This document shows, in pieces, positions 18,298 through 27,822 of a stretch of 64,000 nt of DNA (positions are counted from its first letter, which is position 1; every line of letters begins with the position of its first letter). The translations under genes and the position numbers were made by a program. The stretch covers positions 55,293 to 119,292 of the forward strand of contig CAWJXM010000026.1 of assembly GCA_963846635.1 (NCBI GenBank), given 5' to 3'. The notes under the pieces were generated by a model that ran no database searches, was not told where the DNA came from, and saw only the letters and a list, made by a program, of their open reading frames with translations. Source of the DNA: AP-15 sp963846635 (GTDB taxonomy: Bacteria > Pseudomonadota > Alphaproteobacteria > ATCC43930 > CGMCC-115725).

Positions 18298-21200
18298 ATG
18301 TATTTCGATCGGCGCTTGTGGCAGCTGACGCGTGGGTTGCAGGGATGGATCGCGTTCGCGATTTTTCTCGGTCTCGTGGCCGCAGTGGTCGGCATCGCGC
18401 GTTTTGTGATTCTTGGCGTTTTGTTGTCGCACGTCTTTAGCGGCGCGGGACTGATCGGCATCGCCGGTCCGGCCATCGGCGTGGCCGGGGCGGTAATTTT
18501 GCGTGGCGTGATCGAGCATCACCGGGCAATGGTGTCGCATCGTACCGCGGCCCGGGTCCAGGAAGAACTGCGCGGCCGCCTCTACGACAAGATCGCCGAA
18601 TTGGGGCCAGCATGGTTTGCCGGCGAACGCACTGGCGGGGTCATGCTGTCGATTGTCGACGGCGTCGAGCAATTGCAGACCTTCTTTGGCCAATACGTCC
18701 CGCAATTGTCGATCGCGGTGCTGACCCCGATCGCGATTTTTGTCTTCATCGCTTTTTGGGACGTGCCGGTGGCGGCGGTAATGCTGTTCTTCGCACTCGT
18801 CACCCTGATCGCGCCGACCGTCTTTATTCATGTCGAGCGCCGCAGCAGCCAGGGTCGCCAGCAGGCGCTCAAATCCTTTGGCTCCGAGTTTCTCGACGGC
18901 GTGCAGGGGTTGCCAACCCTGAAGGCGTTCGGCCAGAGCCGCGCCTTTGGCCGGCGGCTTGCTGAGCGGGCGCGCGAGCTGTGCGACAGCAGCTTGCGGG
19001 TGCTATCGACCGGTGTGATGACCCGCGGTATCACCGATTGCGGGGTGGCAATCGGCGCCGCCGCAGCGCTGGCACTTGCCGCATGGCGGGTGTCGCACGG
19101 GCTGATGAGCATTCAGGCGCTGCTGATCGTGTTGATGGCCGGAACCGAGGTGTTCCGCCCGTTGCGCGATCTGCGGATGGTCCTGCATCAAGGAATGCTG
19201 GGACAATCGGCCGCCGCCGGCATCAATGCGCTGTTCGCGGCTGAGCCGCCGGTGCCGCGTCAGCCGGCGGAGGCGGTCCCGGCCAACGCGCTGCTGGTCC
19301 CGGACCGTGCGCAAGTAGATATCGAATTCGAGAATGTGCACTTCTCCTACCCTGGCGGACGCGGCGCTGCCCATGACAGCCTCTCTTTCACCGTCGGCGG
19401 CGGCGAGAAGATCGGCATTGTCGGGCCGAGCGGGTCGGGTAAATCCTCGGTCGCCCGACTATTGTTGCGACTGTTCGATTCGCAGCGCGGCAGGGTACTG
19501 ATCGGCGGGCGCGACCTCAAAACCCTCGATCCCGAGGCGGTGCGCCGGATGATCGCGGTCGTCCACCAAGACACTTATCTGTTTTACGGCACAGTCGAAG
19601 AGAATTTGCGGCTCGGCAAGCCCGAGGCCAGTCGCGACGAGATCGAGGCCGCGGCGCGCGACGCCAACGCGCACGAGTTCATTGCACTGTTGCCGCAAGG
19701 TTATCAGACGATGATCGGCGAACGCGGCGTCTTGTTGTCGGGCGGTCAGCGCCAGCGGCTGGCGATAGCGCGCGCCTTGCTGCGCGATGCTCCAATCCTG
19801 ATTCTTGATGAGGCGCTGTCGTCGGTCGATGCCGAAAACGAAGCACTTATCCAGCAGGCGATCGATCGGCTTTCGGCCAGGCGTACGACCTTGGTCCTGG
19901 CGCATCGGCTGTCGAGCGTGATCGGTGCCGACCGTATTCTCGTACTGGATAAGGGCCGCGTCGTCGAAGAGGGACATCACGCCGCGCTGATCCGCCACGA
20001 TGGACCTTATCGCCGGCTAATGGGGGCGCAGGCAGAGGAGCGCGAAAGCAATATCGAAATTGCCGAGGAGGCCGACGAAGCCGGGCGTGCCAAGGAGCGC
20101 GAACAGATCGAATTGGCGGCCGAAACGGCACCCGCTGAACTCGCGAGCGCCGCCGCAACCGTCGGCTGGCTCGCCACGCTCGCGACCTTGATGCAGATAA
20201 TCAAACCCTGGCGCCGGCGCTTCGCGATCGTCATCACCTCCGGCATAGCGCGGGTCGCCGCCTTTATCGGGGTCGGCGTTATCAGCGCGCTCACTGTCGC
20301 CGCGGTCAAGACCGGATCGCCTTACGGCTGGCTGTTGATCCTATTGGCGGTCACGGCTCCGCTCGCCGGATTGCTTCACTGGCTCGAATCCTGGCTGGCG
20401 CACGACATCGCCTATCGCCTTCTCGCCGAAATGCGGATCGCGCTATTCGACAAGCTCGACAGCTTGGCACCCGCTTATCTACTGCGCCGGCGATCGGGGG
20501 ATCTGATCGCGCTCGCGGCCCAGGATGTCGAGACAATCGAGTATTTTTTTGCGCATACCGTGGCGCCCGCTTTGGTCGCTGTACTGGTGCCGTCGGCGGT
20601 GCTGATCGCGTTAGCTATAGTCGCCTGGCCGATCGCGTTGGCGCTATTGCCGTTTGTGCTATTCGCTGCGCTGGCGCCGGTCTTAACGCGGGCCCGCATC
20701 GACCGGCTGGGGGCGCAGGCGCGCGAGGCGCTCGGGCTGATGGGCGCTTATGTCACCGAGACCATCCAGGGCCTCGCCGACCTCGTAGCATTTCAGGCCA
20801 CCGCCAGCCGTCGTCGGACCTTTATAGAACTGGTGCGCGGCTATCAGAAGATCCGGCTCGAATTGCTGGCCGATTTGTCGGCACAGACGGCGCGGCTCGA
20901 AACCGTGACTGGGCTCGGCGGCCTCGCCGTTGCGGTCGTCGGAGCGCGGCTCGCCGCTCAGCATCACCTGTTGCCAACGACCTTGCCATTATTGATCCTG
21001 ATCTCGCTGGCCTCGTTTCTGCCGATATCGGAAATCGCCAATGTCAGCCGGCAGCTCGCCGATACGATTGCCTCGACCCGCCGGCTTTACGCGGTTGATC
21101 GCGAACAGCCCGTGGTCGTCGACGGCCCGCTGTGCCCGCCCGAGCCGCGCGGCGGTTCGGCGATCCTGTTCGATCAGGCGAGCTTCACCTATCCCGGCGC

Positions 21201-21915
21201 CAGGCGGCCGGCGCTCGCCAATGTCAGCCTCGAAATTCCGGCGGGCGCCACCCTGGCGCTGGTGGGCCCGTCCGGTGCCGGCAAGACGACAATCGCAAAT
21301 TTGTTGCTGCGTTTCTGGGACCCGACCGCGGGCAGGATCCTGATCGACCGTGTCGATCTGCGCGACTTCGAACTCGACCATCTGCGGCGCCGCATCTCGC
21401 TCGTATCGCAGGATACCTACCTGTTCAACGACAGCTTGCGGGCTAACGTGGCACTGGCCCGGCCCGACGCCGATGATGCGGCGATCCGTCGAGCTCTCGA
21501 GCAAGCCGCACTCGCTGATTTTGTCAACACCCTGCCCGAGGGGCTCGACACCCAAGTTGGCGAGCGCGGCGTACAGCTATCGGGCGGCCAGCGTCAGCGG
21601 GTGGCGATCGCCCGCGCCTTTCTGAAAAATGCTCCAACCCTAGTGCTCGACGAGGCCACCTCGCATCTCGATGCGGTCAGTGAGGCGCAGGTGCGCGGCG
21701 CCTTGGATGCGCTGATGCGTGACCGGACGACGATCGTCATCGCCCATCGGCTGTCGACAGTGCGCAACGCCGATCTGTTGGCGGTGCTCGACCATGGCCG
21801 CCTGATCGAGACCGGCAGCCATGCCGAACTTCTCGCCAGGAACGGGCTCTATGCGCGGCTGATCCGCCATCAGATCGAGGGCGCCCGTCAGTCCTTGCGC
21901 GCCGTCGCGGATTAA
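18298..21915 (+). CDS. Fused two-half ABC exporter (CydD-CydC-like)
   Basis: 1,205 residues holding two complete transmembrane-plus-ATPase halves. Half 1: six membrane segments to ~residue 310, then Walker A GPSGSGKSS, signature LLSGGQRQRLA, Walker B LILDEALSSVD. An acidic linker follows (~580-620). Half 2: membrane segments (~635-930), Walker A GPSGAGKTT, signature QLSGGQRQRVA, Walker B LVLDEATSHLD. In most bacteria such halves are separate genes, for example cydD and cydC, which export cysteine/glutathione and are needed for cytochrome bd assembly. No cydAB is nearby, so the substrate cannot be set and a drug or lipid exporter is possible. Single-gene transcription unit. Confidence 0.88.
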   Translation: MYFDRRLWQLTRGLQGWIAFAIFLGLVAAVVGIARFVILGVLLSHVFSGAGLIGIAGPAIGVAGAVILRGVIEHHRAMVSHRTAARVQEELRGRLYDKIAELGPAWFAGERTGGVMLSIVDGVEQLQTFFGQYVPQLSIAVLTPIAIFVFIAFWDVPVAAVMLFFALVTLIAPTVFIHVERRSSQGRQQALKSFGSEFLDGVQGLPTLKAFGQSRAFGRRLAERARELCDSSLRVLSTGVMTRGITDCGVAIGAAAALALAAWRVSHGLMSIQALLIVLMAGTEVFRPLRDLRMVLHQGMLGQSAAAGINALFAAEPPVPRQPAEAVPANALLVPDRAQVDIEFENVHFSYPGGRGAAHDSLSFTVGGGEKIGIVGPSGSGKSSVARLLLRLFDSQRGRVLIGGRDLKTLDPEAVRRMIAVVHQDTYLFYGTVEENLRLGKPEASRDEIEAAARDANAHEFIALLPQGYQTMIGERGVLLSGGQRQRLAIARALLRDAPILILDEALSSVDAENEALIQQAIDRLSARRTTLVLAHRLSSVIGADRILVLDKGRVVEEGHHAALIRHDGPYRRLMGAQAEERESNIEIAEEADEAGRAKEREQIELAAETAPAELASAAATVGWLATLATLMQIIKPWRRRFAIVITSGIARVAAFIGVGVISALTVAAVKTGSPYGWLLILLAVTAPLAGLLHWLESWLAHDIAYRLLAEMRIALFDKLDSLAPAYLLRRRSGDLIALAAQDVETIEYFFAHTVAPALVAVLVPSAVLIALAIVAWPIALALLPFVLFAALAPVLTRARIDRLGAQAREALGLMGAYVTETIQGLADLVAFQATASRRRTFIELVRGYQKIRLELLADLSAQTARLETVTGLGGLAVAVVGARLAAQHHLLPTTLPLLILISLASFLPISEIANVSRQLADTIASTRRLYAVDREQPVVVDGPLCPPEPRGGSAILFDQASFTYPGARRPALANVSLEIPAGATLALVGPSGAGKTTIANLLLRFWDPTAGRILIDRVDLRDFELDHLRRRISLVSQDTYLFNDSLRANVALARPDADDAAIRRALEQAALADFVNTLPEGLDTQVGERGVQLSGGQRQRVAIARAFLKNAPTLVLDEATSHLDAVSEAQVRGALDALMRDRTTIVIAHRLSTVRNADLLAVLDHGRLIETGSHAELLARNGLYARLIRHQIEGARQSLRAVAD

Positions 21916-21935
21916 TGTCGCCGGCGTGGTGGCTT

Positions 21936-23339
21936 CTAACGGGCGGCGGCGCGGCCGCTGACTTCGGCGCCGGCGTCGGGCGCCATCTTTACAAAGAACG
22001 GCACCGACAGCAGCGAGATCATCGCAACGCCCATAAACACTGGGTAGAAATCGGCTGCGGTCAGTCTCGTGCCGCCATGCAGCGTCAGCACCGTGTGCAA
22101 CATCAGCGCCGCAGTGGCGATACCGGCGGTTTGCGAGAGTTGCTGGGCCATGCTCGACAGGCTGGTGGCGCGGCTCAGCATCGAGGACGGCACGTCGGCA
22201 TAGCCCAAGGTGTTGATGCTGGTCATCTGCAATGAGCGGAAAAAGCCACCGATCAGCAACGCCAGAAAGATCACGAAATGCGGTGTGTCCGGCCGGAACA
22301 GACTGTAACCGAACAAGAACCCGGCGCTGATGATCGCGTCGCCAACCAGGACAATGCGAAAACCAAAGGTGCGCAGGATCTTCACCGCCGAAGTCTTCAT
22401 CAGCATCGCGCCGGCGGCGCTGGCAAAGGTCAGCATCCCCGAATGCAAGGCGCTCAATCCAAACCCGACCTGCAGCATCAGCGGCATCAGAAAGGGCAGG
22501 GCGCCGAGCCCCATGCGGAACAGAAACCCGCCAATCGAGGCCGATGTGTAAGTCGGGATATCGAACAAAGCGAGATCGATAATCGGATTCGAGACACGCC
22601 GAGCGTGGCGGACATAGAGCGCCAGGCAGAGGGCGCCCACCGCCAGCATCCCAATCACCGCGGCGCTCGGCAGAGCGCCGCGGCCGACATTCTCGAAGCC
22701 AAAGGCAAGGGTGGCGAGCCCGATCCCGGTCAAGATAAACCCGCTGCGGTCCAACGGTCGGCGCCCGGTTTCCTTCAAATCGCCGACCAACAGGTTGACC
22801 AGCACGATCCCTAACACCCCGACCGGGATGTTAATGAAAAAGATCCAACGCCACGAGGCGTAGGTGACGATAAAGCCGCCAAGCAGCGGCCCCATGACCG
22901 GGCCGATCAGTGCCGGCACGCTGACAAACGACATCGCCCGCACGAGATCGGATTTGGGCACGGTGCGCAGCAGCACGAGCCGCCCGACCGGAACCATCAA
23001 GGCGCCGCCCATTCCTTGCAGAATGCGCGCGCCGACCAATTCCGGCAGTGTTGTCGAAACCCCACAGGCGATCGAGCCCAGGGTGAAGACGACGATCGCG
23101 CAGCTGAATACGCGGCGGGCGCCGAACCGGTCCGCGGTCCACCCGCTGATCGGAATGAACACCGCGAGGCTCAGCAGATAGCAGGTGATCGCGACGTTGA
23201 GGCGCAGCGGATTTTCGCCGAGCGAATGCGCGATCGTCGGCAAGGCCGTCGCGATGACCGTCGAATTGAGGCTCTGCATGAACATCGCGCAGGCGACAAC
23301 AAGCGGCACCAAGGACTGGCGCGGCAGGTTCAGGCGCAT
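21936..23339 (-). CDS. MFS transporter, DHA2 (14-segment drug:H+) type
   Basis: Proton-driven efflux pump of the inner membrane, 467 residues from the ATG at 23339. Its N-terminus MRLNLPRQSLVPLVVACAMF leads into segment 1 with the family's SLNSTVIATALPTI. Motif A is DRFGARR; the motif C-like region is LIGPVMGPLLGG. An open frame upstream (to 23528) adds a Pro-rich stretch with no match to the family, so the shorter start is preferred. Convergent with the ABC exporter, 20 bases apart. No TetR- or MarR-type regulator is adjacent. Confidence 0.9.
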   Translation of the reverse strand: MRLNLPRQSLVPLVVACAMFMQSLNSTVIATALPTIAHSLGENPLRLNVAITCYLLSLAVFIPISGWTADRFGARRVFSCAIVVFTLGSIACGVSTTLPELVGARILQGMGGALMVPVGRLVLLRTVPKSDLVRAMSFVSVPALIGPVMGPLLGGFIVTYASWRWIFFINIPVGVLGIVLVNLLVGDLKETGRRPLDRSGFILTGIGLATLAFGFENVGRGALPSAAVIGMLAVGALCLALYVRHARRVSNPIIDLALFDIPTYTSASIGGFLFRMGLGALPFLMPLMLQVGFGLSALHSGMLTFASAAGAMLMKTSAVKILRTFGFRIVLVGDAIISAGFLFGYSLFRPDTPHFVIFLALLIGGFFRSLQMTSINTLGYADVPSSMLSRATSLSSMAQQLSQTAGIATAALMLHTVLTLHGGTRLTAADFYPVFMGVAMISLLSVPFFVKMAPDAGAEVSGRAAAR

Positions 23340-23504
23340 CGCGGCAGCTCGGAAAATCCGGGGCCACGACAGAAGACGGCTGCCGAGGAAAATCCGCCTT
23401 GGTGCTGCCTGCTTGTTGACCGCAAACCAGTGCGCAACATCAAACGGCGGGGCTGTCGGCGTCGGTCGTGGGGTAAGACTTAGCCCAAAGGCGAGCGTTA
23501 GATC

Positions 23505-23852
23505 ATGATCGAACCATATCATAAACAATATATACTACAGGCGGACCCGGGGCAGAAGCGCTACAACGGGAAATCTCGATTGCGCCTTAGACGAAGCGCC
23601 AACCGGGCGGTTTGGCTCGCCGGTCTCACGATGCTTGCAGGGATCCTGGTCGCCTGTGATCCAGTACAGATCGTCGAAGGCTCCGACACCCATGTCTCGA
23701 TCCGCTATGACGGGGTCACGAATGGCCTCGACGAGGCGACCCAACTCGCCCAAAAAGCCTGCGCCGAGCACGGCAGGGCCGCGCGTCTGCGCCGGACCTA
23801 TTACGAGGGGCTCGGCGTCGGCGAACGCTTCGCGTTCTTCGACTGCGTATGA
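23505..23852 (+). CDS. Small putative lipoprotein
   Basis: 115 residues. A basic stretch (RLRLRRSANRA) precedes a hydrophobic segment (VWLAGLTMLAGILVA) and a cysteine in the sequence LVACDP, which looks like a lipobox with modification at that Cys (about residue 51). The mature ~65 residues have two further cysteines (KACAEHG and FFDCV). The true start may lie well inside the frame, near 23580-23630, since the first 30 residues do not look like a signal. Function unknown. Divergent from the MFS gene. Confidence 0.6.
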   Translation: MIEPYHKQYILQADPGQKRYNGKSRLRLRRSANRAVWLAGLTMLAGILVACDPVQIVEGSDTHVSIRYDGVTNGLDEATQLAQKACAEHGRAARLRRTYYEGLGVGERFAFFDCV

Positions 23853-24458
23853 GGCTGCACGGGACCTGTTGTTGCGATCTTATCAAGGAAATCCGTTGCC
23901 TGGCCCAACGCCGGCCTTAGTGTCGTCCGACAACATGATTCACAGCTTCAAAGCCTACCGTCACCCCCGCGCAAGCGGGGGTCCAGAGCCTGCCCCTGGC
24001 TTGAACAGGGGGCAAGCGCCGGAGCGCTGGGATCCTGGATTCCCGCTTGCGCGGGAATGACGAACAACCCAATGAAATCCATCGAATTGTTTCCGGACGG
24101 ATACTCAGGCAAATCGAGTGCGAATTCATCAGCAGCAGAATACATTCCTGTTTTGCCTGTTTTATCAGGTCGAGATCAGGTGCCTCCAAAGTTCTTCGAC
24201 AACAATCTTCGCTCGACGCGACTGGATAGTTGAATATACGATGAAATTATGGCAATTGCGTGAGTGCCGGACAGTGCCTCATCAGTTTGAATTTCGGCTC
24301 CCGACCAAGGCTGCCTTTGAACCACGTTGAGCGGCCAATGCGCGGGTCATGCCGAGTCTCACCCCGTCTGCGGCCCATAACCTTAGCGCCAAGAACTGCC
24401 CTTTAACGTAGGATCGAAGGCGACAACTATATTAAATCCCTTGCTGAATTGATACAGG
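23853..24458. other. 606-base intergenic region with a hairpin repeat
   Basis: Contains the repeat at 23960-24061 (listed separately) and then a notably AT-richer patch around 24100-24270. No convincing reading frame. The right half must hold the promoter of the PD-(D/E)XK-like gene. The composition change suggests that gene and its leader were acquired. Confidence 0.4.
23960..24061. repeat. Intergenic hairpin repeat (GTCAC...GGAATGAC family)
   Basis: About 100 bases. Left arm GTCACCCCCGCGCAAGCGGG and right arm CCCGCTTGCGCGGGAATGAC form a long stem with internal arms. A related copy lies at 39423-39499. Confidence 0.7.
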
Positions 24459-26186
24459 ATGATGACGAGCAGGTTCCGGACTAATCCAAGTGTTGTGTCG
24501 GTGTTTGTACCGCCGGATGCCATCTATCCCGGGCTGGCCGAGGACGAGAGCGCCCTGATTGAGCTTCTTTCTGGCCTGAGCCGCGACGACACGCTGCTCA
24601 TCTGTGCACGACTTAATACCATCGTGTCGGGTTTTGGCGGGCTGAACGACGCCCAGCGTCAGCAGAAAGCCTGCGCCTTGATCTGTAGTCAGGAACAGCG
24701 ACGGCGACTTGATGCCTTTGCTCGGCTGCATGGCGGCCTCGACCGCGTCGTTGTCTTCTTCCGCGGACAACTTCTTGAAATGATTTGGCGAGCCGCCCAG
24801 CACTGTCAAAACCTTCCCGGTGACGGAGAGACCTTCAAAGATGAGCAGGTGCGCGACCGGTTCTTTCGAGCAGTCTTGATCGCGGGCTCTCTCTGGGGTC
24901 AACGAATCTATGGCAATCGCTTGTCGCTTAATGATGGGCTCAATGCAGCTCGCCAGCGTGCCCTGGCGCCCTTCCGTAAAGGGCTCGAAGACTCGAGCCG
25001 AGCGCTCGATACCCCTATCGCGCTCGGGCGTGGGTGGCTTCTCTTTTCGAAGTATCTGCCCAGAAGGATGCCGAACTTTGCGACCTGCTTCAGAGCGGAA
25101 ACCGGATTGACCGTAAAGGAGTATTTAATCTGCGTCGGCGCTCTCACCACCTATACCTTTGCCGATCGCGAAAGTCCGCTCTTTTGGACCGATAGTGTTG
25201 CGGCAGGCACCGCGCTTGACCGTGTGTTTCCCGCTTACCTCGCCCTAGAGTCCTTGTCGCCGGAGGAGCTCGCCGAAGCCGCACCCGATCTCCCTCGAAC
25301 TGGTTTTCGCGCGCTGAGGGACCGGCCTGTGCTCAGTACGTCCCGCGGCGTATCAGTGGTTGTCGATCCGGTCATCTATGGCGAGACCTTGGCAAGCGGT
25401 CCGCTTTTTCATCTCGTCGCGCGGGAAAAGAACATCTTGGGTTATTTTGGTGAGGCTTTCGAGGATTATGCGATCGACGTCTTGCGACAAATGTATCCGG
25501 CCGGTTCCGGTCTACTCGCGCCGCGCTTAATAACCAATATTCCTGGCCGAGATGGTCGGGGCGTAGATTTCGAGATCGATGCCGCGCTCAATGATGTGAC
25601 AGAGATCGTCATTTTTGAAATGAAGGCGGCATGGTTACCCGAGGCGAGCTTGCTGGACGCGACGGGTGCCAATTTCTTGCAGGAGCTTCGGCGCAGATAC
25701 AGCGTGTTGCCAGCGCAAGACGGCGTGCGAAAAGATCCTAAGGGAGCTGCCCAGCTCGCGAAGATCATCGGCGCCATCGCGCGAAAGGAGTGGGTCGGGG
25801 ACAAAGGTGAATTTTCTAAGGTCGCCAAAATCTATCCAGTCCTGGTCGTACATGACGAGCGTCTGGACATTCCTGGTTCTGGAAAATTCCTTGACGAGGA
25901 ATTCAAATCCTTGCTTGGAGCGGTGCCCACCGGCGTTGTCGTCGCTCCCCTGACAATCATGACGATCGGCGATCTGGAAAACCTTGAGACATCCGTTACC
26001 AAGTTCGGATTGCGCGACCTGCTGTATGACTATACCCGCGAGCATCCGGACCGAGTGCAATCCCTACAGCAATTTATGGCGACATCATCCTATGCAACGA
26101 GGCTCAGTCCGAGCAAACGCGTCCTTGCGGCTTCCGAGGAGCTGATGCGCCGAATTCAAGACGGAATCTTTCCGAAGCAAGGCTAA
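24459..26186 (+). CDS. Uncharacterised protein with PD-(D/E)XK nuclease-like domain
   Basis: 575 residues. I do not recognise the N-terminal ~320 residues. The region ~325-420 has the layout of the nuclease fold: an acidic helix (GEAFEDYAIDVLRQMY), then GRGVDFEIDAAL, then IVIFEMKAAWLPEA. These would supply the early Glu, the Asp, and the E-x-K set. No transmembrane segment. It stands alone between repeats, without a methylase or helicase, in a patch less GC-rich than its neighbours. A defence, recombination or mobile-element role is plausible but unproven. ATG at 24459 or 24462. Confidence 0.65.
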   Translation: MMTSRFRTNPSVVSVFVPPDAIYPGLAEDESALIELLSGLSRDDTLLICARLNTIVSGFGGLNDAQRQQKACALICSQEQRRRLDAFARLHGGLDRVVVFFRGQLLEMIWRAAQHCQNLPGDGETFKDEQVRDRFFRAVLIAGSLWGQRIYGNRLSLNDGLNAARQRALAPFRKGLEDSSRALDTPIALGRGWLLFSKYLPRRMPNFATCFRAETGLTVKEYLICVGALTTYTFADRESPLFWTDSVAAGTALDRVFPAYLALESLSPEELAEAAPDLPRTGFRALRDRPVLSTSRGVSVVVDPVIYGETLASGPLFHLVAREKNILGYFGEAFEDYAIDVLRQMYPAGSGLLAPRLITNIPGRDGRGVDFEIDAALNDVTEIVIFEMKAAWLPEASLLDATGANFLQELRRRYSVLPAQDGVRKDPKGAAQLAKIIGAIARKEWVGDKGEFSKVAKIYPVLVVHDERLDIPGSGKFLDEEFKSLLGAVPTGVVVAPLTIMTIGDLENLETSVTKFGLRDLLYDYTREHPDRVQSLQQFMATSSYATRLSPSKRVLAASEELMRRIQDGIFPKQG

Positions 26187-26251
26187 ACGACCGAAGTTGC
26201 GTCTTGGGAATCGTGAAACTGATAAATCGCTAGGTCCGGTTTCCACCCCTC

Positions 26252-26666
26252 GCGGAAATTCAAACTGATGACAACCGGATGGCGCCAAAGTGAATGCGGT
26301 CGCCGCCCGCCTGTCCTCGCTACACTCGCGAGCGAAGCAATATGTCGCGAGCGCGGTTGATCTAGGTGGCGAGATAGTCGGAGCCGCCGTGATCGGGGTG
26401 CAATTTGACCATCAGCCGGTAGTGAGCCTGTTTGATCTGCTCGGGAGTGGCGCCACGGGCGAGACCAAGGATCGCATAGGCCTCGTCGACCGTCATGTCG
26501 CCGTCTGAGACGCGCGCCTCGCCCCTGCTGCCCGAGCCCGCGCCGCTGCCCCCGGCAGAGCCGGCTCGGCCGCTGGCCAATTCTTCGCGCCAGTCGGGAT
26601 AAAGCCGGTCGCGATAGGCTTCGACGAGCCGTGCGCTTTCCTCGTCCGCGGCGCGACATTCGCGCA
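26252..26666 (-). pseudogene. Duplicated, broken tail of the J-domain gene (direct repeat, copy A)
   Basis: About 415 bases, roughly 95 percent identical by eye to 27404-27822, in the same orientation. It encodes, on the minus strand, the Gly/Ser linker and the J domain (DEAYAILGLARGATPEQIKQ ... LHPDHGGSDYLAT). A CAG-to-TAG change stops it after LAT, where the intact gene continues QINRARDVLL. No upstream part of the gene is present. The insert between this copy and the intact gene holds brnT-brnA. Confidence 0.85.
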
Positions 26667-26799
26667 GTCATAGCTGGTGCGCCATCAGGCGCGGGGTATG
26701 CCGAGCCTCCCTAGCGCCCCGCCAGCGGTTGGGCGCTCGGTCTTTTCTGCTGCAGCAAATATTCTTGGTGGCTCTGGTTTTCCGCTGTAGCATTTTTAT

Positions 26800-27075
26800 A
26801 TGGCTATCACGTTTGACCCGGAGAAGAACGCGAGGAACATTGCCGAGCGCGGGCTGTCATTCGAGCGGGTGGCCGACCTCGATTGGGCTACGGCGGTAAT
26901 TACGGAAGATGACCGCCGCGGCTACGGCGAGGTGCGCTTGCGGGTAATGGCGTGTCTGGACGGGCGGCTCCATGCGGTCGTTGTGACGCCGCGCGGCGAA
27001 GATTTGCGGGTCATCAGCTTTCGTAGGGCAAGCAGACGGGAAGTGAGGCTATATGGCAAAAAAGACGATCGATAA
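26800..27075 (+). CDS. brnT: BrnT-family toxin
   Basis: 91 residues, full length for BrnT, a ribonuclease toxin with a RelE-like fold. Family features: FDPEKNARNIAERGLSFE at the start, RLRVMACLDGRLHAVVVT in the middle and DLRVISFRRASRREVRLY at the end. The gene overlaps the antitoxin gene by 23 bases. No strong ribosome site precedes the ATG; the leader TAGCATTTTTATATGG is AT-rich and may contain the -10 element and operator bound by the BrnT-BrnA complex. It sits between the two ~415-bp direct repeats. Confidence 0.92.
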   Translation: MAITFDPEKNARNIAERGLSFERVADLDWATAVITEDDRRGYGEVRLRVMACLDGRLHAVVVTPRGEDLRVISFRRASRREVRLYGKKDDR

Positions 27076-27355
27076 CCGGGCCTTGCGCCCGGATGACGAA
27101 AACCCCGAATGGACGCCGGAGGATTTCGCGAAGGCGCGGCCTGCGGCGGACGTACTGCCGGAGTTCATTGGCGAGAAGGCAACGCAGGAGCTGATGCACC
27201 GGAGCTGTGGCAGGCCGCCGAAGGCGGACAGGAAGGTCAACCAGACGCTGCGGCTTGACCCGGACGTGCTGGAAGCATTTCGACAGGAAGGCCGCGGCTG
27301 GCAGGCGCGCATCAACGAAATCCTGCGGGCGAACATGCCCCGGCGTCAGAAGTAG
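27053..27355 (+). CDS. brnA: BrnA-family antitoxin
   Basis: 100 residues. The N-terminal part (ENPEWTPEDFAKARPAADVL) is the toxin-wrapping region. The C-terminal part is a ribbon-helix-helix DNA-binding domain (KVNQTLRLDPDVLEAFRQEG, then WQARINEILRANM). BrnA neutralises BrnT and represses the operon. As in known brnTA loci the toxin gene comes first. The start overlaps the toxin gene end. Confidence 0.93.
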   Translation: MAKKTIDNRALRPDDENPEWTPEDFAKARPAADVLPEFIGEKATQELMHRSCGRPPKADRKVNQTLRLDPDVLEAFRQEGRGWQARINEILRANMPRRQK

Positions 27356-27403
27356 AATGTGTTGATTTCTGTGCCACACCCGGATGTCCGCCTACCACCC
27401 TTT

Positions 27404-27822
27404 GCGGAAATTCAAACTGATGGGACACAACCCGGTGGCGTCAAAGTGAATGCGGTCGCCGCCCGCCTGTCCCCGCTACACTCGCGAGCGAAGCAATACG
27501 TCGCGGGCGCGGTTGATCTGGGTGGCGAGATAGTCGGAGCCGCCGTGATCGGGGTGCAATTTGACCATCAGCCGGTGGTGAGCCTGTTTGATCTGCTCGG
27601 GGGTAGCGCCACGGGCGAGACCAAGGATCGCATAGGCCTCGTCGACCGTCATGTCGCCGCCTGAGGCGCGCGCCTCGCCGCTGCTGCCCGATCCCGCGCC
27701 GCTGCCCCCGGCAGAGCCGGCTCGGCCGCTGGCCAATTCTTCGCGCCAGTCGGGATGAAGCCGGTCGAGATAGGCTTCGACGAGCCGTGCGCTTTCCTCG
27801 TCCGCAGCGCGACATTCGCGCA
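27404..27822. repeat. Direct repeat, copy B (3' part of the intact J-domain gene and downstream bases)
   Basis: Partner of 26252-26666. The left edge begins GCGGAAATTCAAACTGATG and the right edge ends CATTCGCGCA in both. About 737 bases, holding brnT-brnA, separate the copies. The geometry is that of an insertion that duplicated a long target. Confidence 0.85.

Noticed and set aside
17803..18831. Minus-strand open frame of 342 codons between dioxygenase and exporter
   Set aside because: Overlaps both real genes in antisense and has no ribosome site or motif.
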